From the NCBI GenBank assembly GCA_021846725.1, contig JAJZWK010000066.1, positions 1-8,331 of the forward strand: a stretch of 8,331 bases of DNA. Reading direction: 5' to 3'. The DNA is from Actinomycetes bacterium. Its GTDB lineage: Bacteria > Actinomycetota > Acidimicrobiia > Acidimicrobiales > JAMCPL01. Below, piece by piece: positions 6,050 through 8,331 of this stretch. The notes under the pieces are model-generated. The model saw only the letters and a list, made by a program, of their open reading frames with translations. It did no database searches and was not told the DNA's origin. How positions within the stretch are numbered: position 1 is the first letter of the stretch; each line of letters opens with the position of its first letter. Position numbers and translations under genes: made by a program.

Positions 6050-6907
6050 ATGATAGGTTGGCTAAAAGGGAATGTACGTGCTGTAGATCCGGGAGGATAT
6101 CTTATACTGGACGTAGGTGGTGTCGGATACAAAGTCAACGTTCCACAATTTATGGTGGATATTCCGATCGGTGGAGATCTGGAGCTTTTTATACATACGC
6201 ATGTCAGAGAGGATGCGATTATGCTGTATGGATTTGCTACTGACGCCGAAAGATTGACTTTTGAAAAGTTGATTGGAGCTCATGGCGTAGGCCCATCGCT
6301 GGGATTATCTATCCTGTCTGTTTTTGGGGTTAGAGATTTATATGACATTGTTGTAAGCGAGAATATAGATTTGCTTTGTACTGTGCCAGGCATTGGTAAG
6401 AAAACTGCAGCAAAGCTCGCAATAGACTTGAAATCCAGTATTGATGAACTTGCTGCTGCTCAAGATTCCGCGACCAGAAGTTTGACTGGCGGTATTTTGG
6501 TTGACTCAGCTTTGAGTGGCTCTCCAAAATCTGGTAGCGTCAATGGCGACGGTGTGGATGATGGCAGCAAGATAGCTGTCAATAGCTCTAATGGCTCCAA
6601 TAGTCATGGAAAAGATGGCGTAGATGAAGATGCCGGTAGTGATGCTCATAGCGTTGGTAGTTACCAGCCTAAGGGTGGCCGTAATGGTAGTAGTAAAAAT
6701 AACCAGTTCGAGAGCAGTAGGAGCAATGGTAACAGTAGAGGCGTAGACAGTGCTTATGCACGCTCAGAAGCCAGGTCGGCATTGATGTCTCTTGGCTACA
6801 GCCTGGAAGAGATAAGAGTAGCAATGAGAGATACGGGTGGTGCGCAGTCCGTAGAAGACATACTGCGTAATGCACTCAAGCAGTTGAGCAGGAATCGGGG
6901 CATGTAG
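6050..6907 (+). CDS. ruvA: Holliday junction DNA helicase subunit RuvA with an extended linker
   Basis: RuvA tetramers bind the four-way junction and recruit RuvB motors. Domain I (about 1-65) shows MIGWLKGNV, GGVGYKVNVP and HVREDAIMLYGF, with Glu54-Asp55 as the acidic pin. Domain II has two helix-hairpin-helix motifs, LIGAHGVGPSLGLSIL (74-89) and LCTVPGIGKKTAAKLAIDLK (109-128). The C-terminal domain III that contacts RuvB is at about 233-282 (ARSALMSLGYSLEEIRVAM). The usual length is about 200 residues; this protein has 285 because the flexible linker between domains II and III (about 137-232) is expanded and rich in Ser, Gly, Asn and Asp. The frame stays open through it and domain III follows in frame, so it is an insertion, not a frameshift. 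GAGG lies six bases before ATG 6050. Confidence 0.96.
   Translation: MIGWLKGNVRAVDPGGYLILDVGGVGYKVNVPQFMVDIPIGGDLELFIHTHVREDAIMLYGFATDAERLTFEKLIGAHGVGPSLGLSILSVFGVRDLYDIVVSENIDLLCTVPGIGKKTAAKLAIDLKSSIDELAAAQDSATRSLTGGILVDSALSGSPKSGSVNGDGVDDGSKIAVNSSNGSNSHGKDGVDEDAGSDAHSVGSYQPKGGRNGSSKNNQFESSRSNGNSRGVDSAYARSEARSALMSLGYSLEEIRVAMRDTGGAQSVEDILRNALKQLSRNRGM
6470..6745 (+). repeat. low-complexity linker-coding segment of ruvA
   Basis: This segment encodes about 90 residues dominated by Ser, Asn, Gly and Asp, with short recurring words such as AATGG-TAG/CTC and AGTAG. It contains N-G-D-G-V-D-D-G and N-S-S-N-G-S-N-S. The composition predicts disorder and suggests growth by slippage of small repeats. 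Confidence 0.6.
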
Positions 6908-6911
6908 TTTC

Positions 6912-8000
6912 ATGGGAGCGAGAAAAGAGGTAATTAAGAACCAGTCATCGGAGGATGATGATGATGATGATTTGTTGTTGGGCACTCGTCAGACAGATCC
7001 TGTTGCAATAGCCGGTGAGTACGCAGATGAAGCTAAGCTGAGGCCCAAAACTCTTGCTGATTTTACTGGTCAGAAAGATCTGGTTGAGCATCTGAGCATA
7101 GTGCTCGAAGCGGCAAGAAAGCGAGGTGGATGTGCCGACCATATATTGTTTGCAGGACCTCCTGGGCTTGGTAAGACATCGTTGGCGGGTATAGTTGCAG
7201 CAGAGATGGGGGTGGGTATCAGGATTACTTCCGGACCAGCGCTGACCAGGGCTGGAGATCTAGCTGCCCTATTGACTGATTTACAGGAGGGGGATGTACT
7301 TTTTATAGACGAGATTCATCGTATGGTGGTGGCGACCGGAGAGATACTCTATCCTGCAATGGAAGATTTCAAGATAGACATTGTAATAGGCAAGGGGCCT
7401 GCAGCCAAGTCTATAAGGTTGGATGTTCCAAGATTTACGCTTGTAGGGGCTACAACCAGGATGGGTATGTTGGCTGGGCCACTTCGTGACAGGTTCGGTT
7501 TTGTTGGCAGATTGGACCTTTATCCTGTCGATGATCTGGCCGATATTGTAATGCGTTCTGCAAGGATACTTGGGATAAGTATAGATGTGGACGCAGCATT
7601 GGAGATTGCCAAGCGCTCGCGGGGTACCCCCAGAATAGCCAATAGATTGTTACGCAGAGTACGCGATTTCGTAGAGGTACGTTCCGATGGGGTCATTACT
7701 CCTGATTCAGCTATTACTGGTCTGGATACGTTCGGAGTGGATGAACTCGGTCTTGATAAGGTGGATCGTTCAATTCTTGAAGTGCTTTGTGTGAGGTTCG
7801 ACGGGAATCCGGTGGGGCTTACCACTCTTGCACAATCCGTGGGAGAGGATCCGGATACCATTGAAGATGCTTACGAGCCGTACTTGCTCCAAGCAGGATT
7901 GCTTCAACGTACCCCAAGGGGGCGGATAGCAAGCTCTCGCGCCTTTGAGCATTTGCGTATAGATCATCCTGTAATGGGCAGGTTTGACCTGTCCTCATAG
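6912..8000 (+). CDS. ruvB: Holliday junction branch-migration ATPase RuvB
   Basis: RuvB is the AAA+ hexameric motor that pulls DNA through the RuvA-bound junction. The 362-residue protein carries TLADFTGQ (47-54), Walker A GPPGLGKT (82-89), Walker B LFIDEIHR (130-137), sensor 1 GATTR (179-183), the arginine-finger segment LRDRFGF (191-197) and the sensor 2 region RGTPRIANRLLRRVRDF (238-254). It ends with a winged-helix DNA-binding domain: NPVGLTTLAQSVGEDPDTIEDAYEPYLLQAGLLQRTPRGR (299-338). LRDRFGF is the form usual in Actinobacteria. About 40 N-terminal residues precede the core, including Glu14 and Asp15-20. ATG 6912 lies four bases after the ruvA stop; its Shine-Dalgarno is poor (GGGG, 11 bases away), so translational coupling to ruvA is likely. 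Confidence 0.97.
   Translation: MGARKEVIKNQSSEDDDDDDLLLGTRQTDPVAIAGEYADEAKLRPKTLADFTGQKDLVEHLSIVLEAARKRGGCADHILFAGPPGLGKTSLAGIVAAEMGVGIRITSGPALTRAGDLAALLTDLQEGDVLFIDEIHRMVVATGEILYPAMEDFKIDIVIGKGPAAKSIRLDVPRFTLVGATTRMGMLAGPLRDRFGFVGRLDLYPVDDLADIVMRSARILGISIDVDAALEIAKRSRGTPRIANRLLRRVRDFVEVRSDGVITPDSAITGLDTFGVDELGLDKVDRSILEVLCVRFDGNPVGLTTLAQSVGEDPDTIEDAYEPYLLQAGLLQRTPRGRIASSRAFEHLRIDHPVMGRFDLSS
6954..6971 (+). repeat. (GAT)6 microsatellite coding for Asp15-Asp20 of RuvB
   Basis: Six uninterrupted GAT codons follow a GAG. Length changes in this tract would add or remove Asp residues without shifting the frame. It is in the variable N-terminal extension, away from the ATPase core. Confidence 0.8.
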
Positions 8001-8020
8001 TGTGGCATCCTCCCCGCACT
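7999..8020 (+). terminator. hairpin at the ruvB stop codon
   Basis: AGTGTGG (7999-8005), which begins inside the TAG stop, pairs with CCGCACT (8014-8020) over seven base pairs (one T-G) around an 8-base loop. No T run follows directly, so it is a weak or factor-dependent terminator at best. It is the only stem-loop seen at the end of the operon. Confidence 0.35.
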
Positions 8021-8077
8021 TACGAACAGGATTTGCGTTGCTTTTAGAGGGTACCGTGGCATCCTTCACCATTTACT

Positions 8078-8113
8078 GTGATAACAGTGACAACAACACC
8101 CGTCACCATTACC
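8078..8113 (+). repeat. 36-base direct repeat, copy 1
   Basis: It begins GTGATAACAGTGACAAC and ends CGTCACCATTACC. It differs from copy 2 at one base (A versus G at repeat position 18). Inside, GTGAC and GTCAC can pair around a 10-base loop. Confidence 0.85.
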
Positions 8114-8150
8114 CTCATTGCTTGCACCGTTACCGCCGCCGCCATTGCAA

Positions 8151-8186
8151 GTGATAACAGTGACAACGACACCCGTCACCATTACC
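8151..8186 (+). repeat. 36-base direct repeat, copy 2
   Basis: This second copy starts 73 bases after copy 1, separated from it by 37 bases. It runs directly into ATC-ACC-ATT-ACC-GTC-ACC simple sequence. No third copy lies at the expected spacing on either side. Confidence 0.85.
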
Positions 8187-8228
8187 ATCACCATTACCGT
8201 CACCGTCAGGCGATTCTTTATTGATTAG
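8151..8228 (+). promoter_or_regulatory. possible Thr/Ile/Val-rich leader-peptide ORF
   Basis: From the GTG of repeat copy 2 a 25-residue ORF reads VITVTTTPVTITITITVTV followed by RRFFID and a TAG. Nineteen of 25 residues are Thr, Ile or Val (nine Thr). This resembles the Thr/Ile-rich leader peptide of the enterobacterial thr operon. Against it: no Shine-Dalgarno precedes the GTG, and I see no clear attenuator hairpin with a T run in the 100 bases that follow. It may be a chance product of the simple sequence. Confidence 0.2.
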
Positions 8229-8331
8229 CTGGTATTTGCCGTGGCCAACCTTTTGTGGCGGACATCTTCAAGGGAATCAAGACTTGTCCGGAGGTCGTGG
8301 CGTTAGCCGACGGTTGATCTCAGAACCAGCC

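Larger units (their letters stand above)
8001..8331. other. non-coding, repeat-bearing region downstream of ruvB
   Basis: No recognisable gene is present to the right edge. It contains a 10-base direct repeat GTGGCATCCT (8002-8011 and 8056-8065), two 36-base repeats, and ACC-ATT/ACC-ATC simple sequence (8178-8207). The last 110 bases look more GC-rich and use different codons in the open frames. A frame at 8225-8314 reads LAGICRGQPFVADIFKGIKT and on to a stop, but it lacks a start codon and I recognise no family. Confidence 0.5.

Noticed and set aside
8078..8186. CRISPR array
   Set aside because: Only two repeats, a low-complexity 'spacer' containing GCC and ACC runs, and no further copies at the expected spacing on either side.
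8048..8224. Forward frame through repeat copy 1 reading VITVTTTPVTITLIACTVTAAAIA, signal-peptide-like
   Set aside because: No ATG, no Shine-Dalgarno, and a His/Arg-rich tail that arises from the same simple sequence; coding is not supported.

Overview
The window looks like a stretch of chromosome from an actinobacterium-like organism with a base composition near one half G+C (estimated by eye). The uninterrupted order ruvC-ruvA-ruvB, the RuvB sequence (LADFTGQ, LRDRFGF) and a mycobacterial-type LexA box at ruvC point that way. The heavy use of ATA for isoleucine (15 of 26 Ile codons in ruvB by hand count) and of AGG/AGA for arginine is atypical for high-GC Actinobacteria. A moderate-GC lineage such as some Acidimicrobiia would fit, but this placement is an inference. 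No rRNA, tRNA, insertion sequence or convincing CRISPR array was seen.

Left half, all transcribed leftward. A membrane protein of at least 520 residues runs off the left edge (1561 to 1) and carries the hallmark sequence of the YfhO/GT-C-like family. It is preceded by a 333-base gap without a convincing gene. Then comes a complete endonuclease IV (nfo, 2851 to 1895) with all nine metal ligands. Only 50 bases upstream of it lies a small single-pass membrane protein of unknown function (3552 to 2902). The 50-base junction holds a strong ribosome binding site and an 8-codon ORF that stops just before nfo.

Centre. The 267 bases from 3553 to 3819 form a divergent promoter region. Two outward-facing TTGACAT elements are the arms of a perfect inverted repeat, with a second palindrome at the same centre, so both directions may share one regulator. 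Rightward lies a Tat-exported lipoprotein of the phospholipase C/acid phosphatase-type phosphoesterase family (3820 to 5205). A GC-rich hairpin follows it.

Right half. The Holliday-junction operon ruvC, ruvA, ruvB (5501 to 8000) is tightly packed, with gaps of 3 and 4 bases. RuvA and RuvB bind and migrate the junction and RuvC cleaves it. A LexA-box-like palindrome overlaps the ruvC start codon, which has no Shine-Dalgarno, suggesting SOS-controlled and possibly leaderless expression. RuvA has an unusually long (about 95 residues) Ser/Asn/Gly/Asp-rich linker, and RuvB starts with a poly-Asp tract.

Right edge (8001 to 8331): no convincing gene. It holds a hairpin at the ruvB stop, two 36-base direct repeats 73 bases apart and simple-sequence ACC-ATT/ATC tracts. 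These can be read as a Thr/Ile/Val-rich short peptide resembling an attenuator leader, the most speculative but most curious element here.
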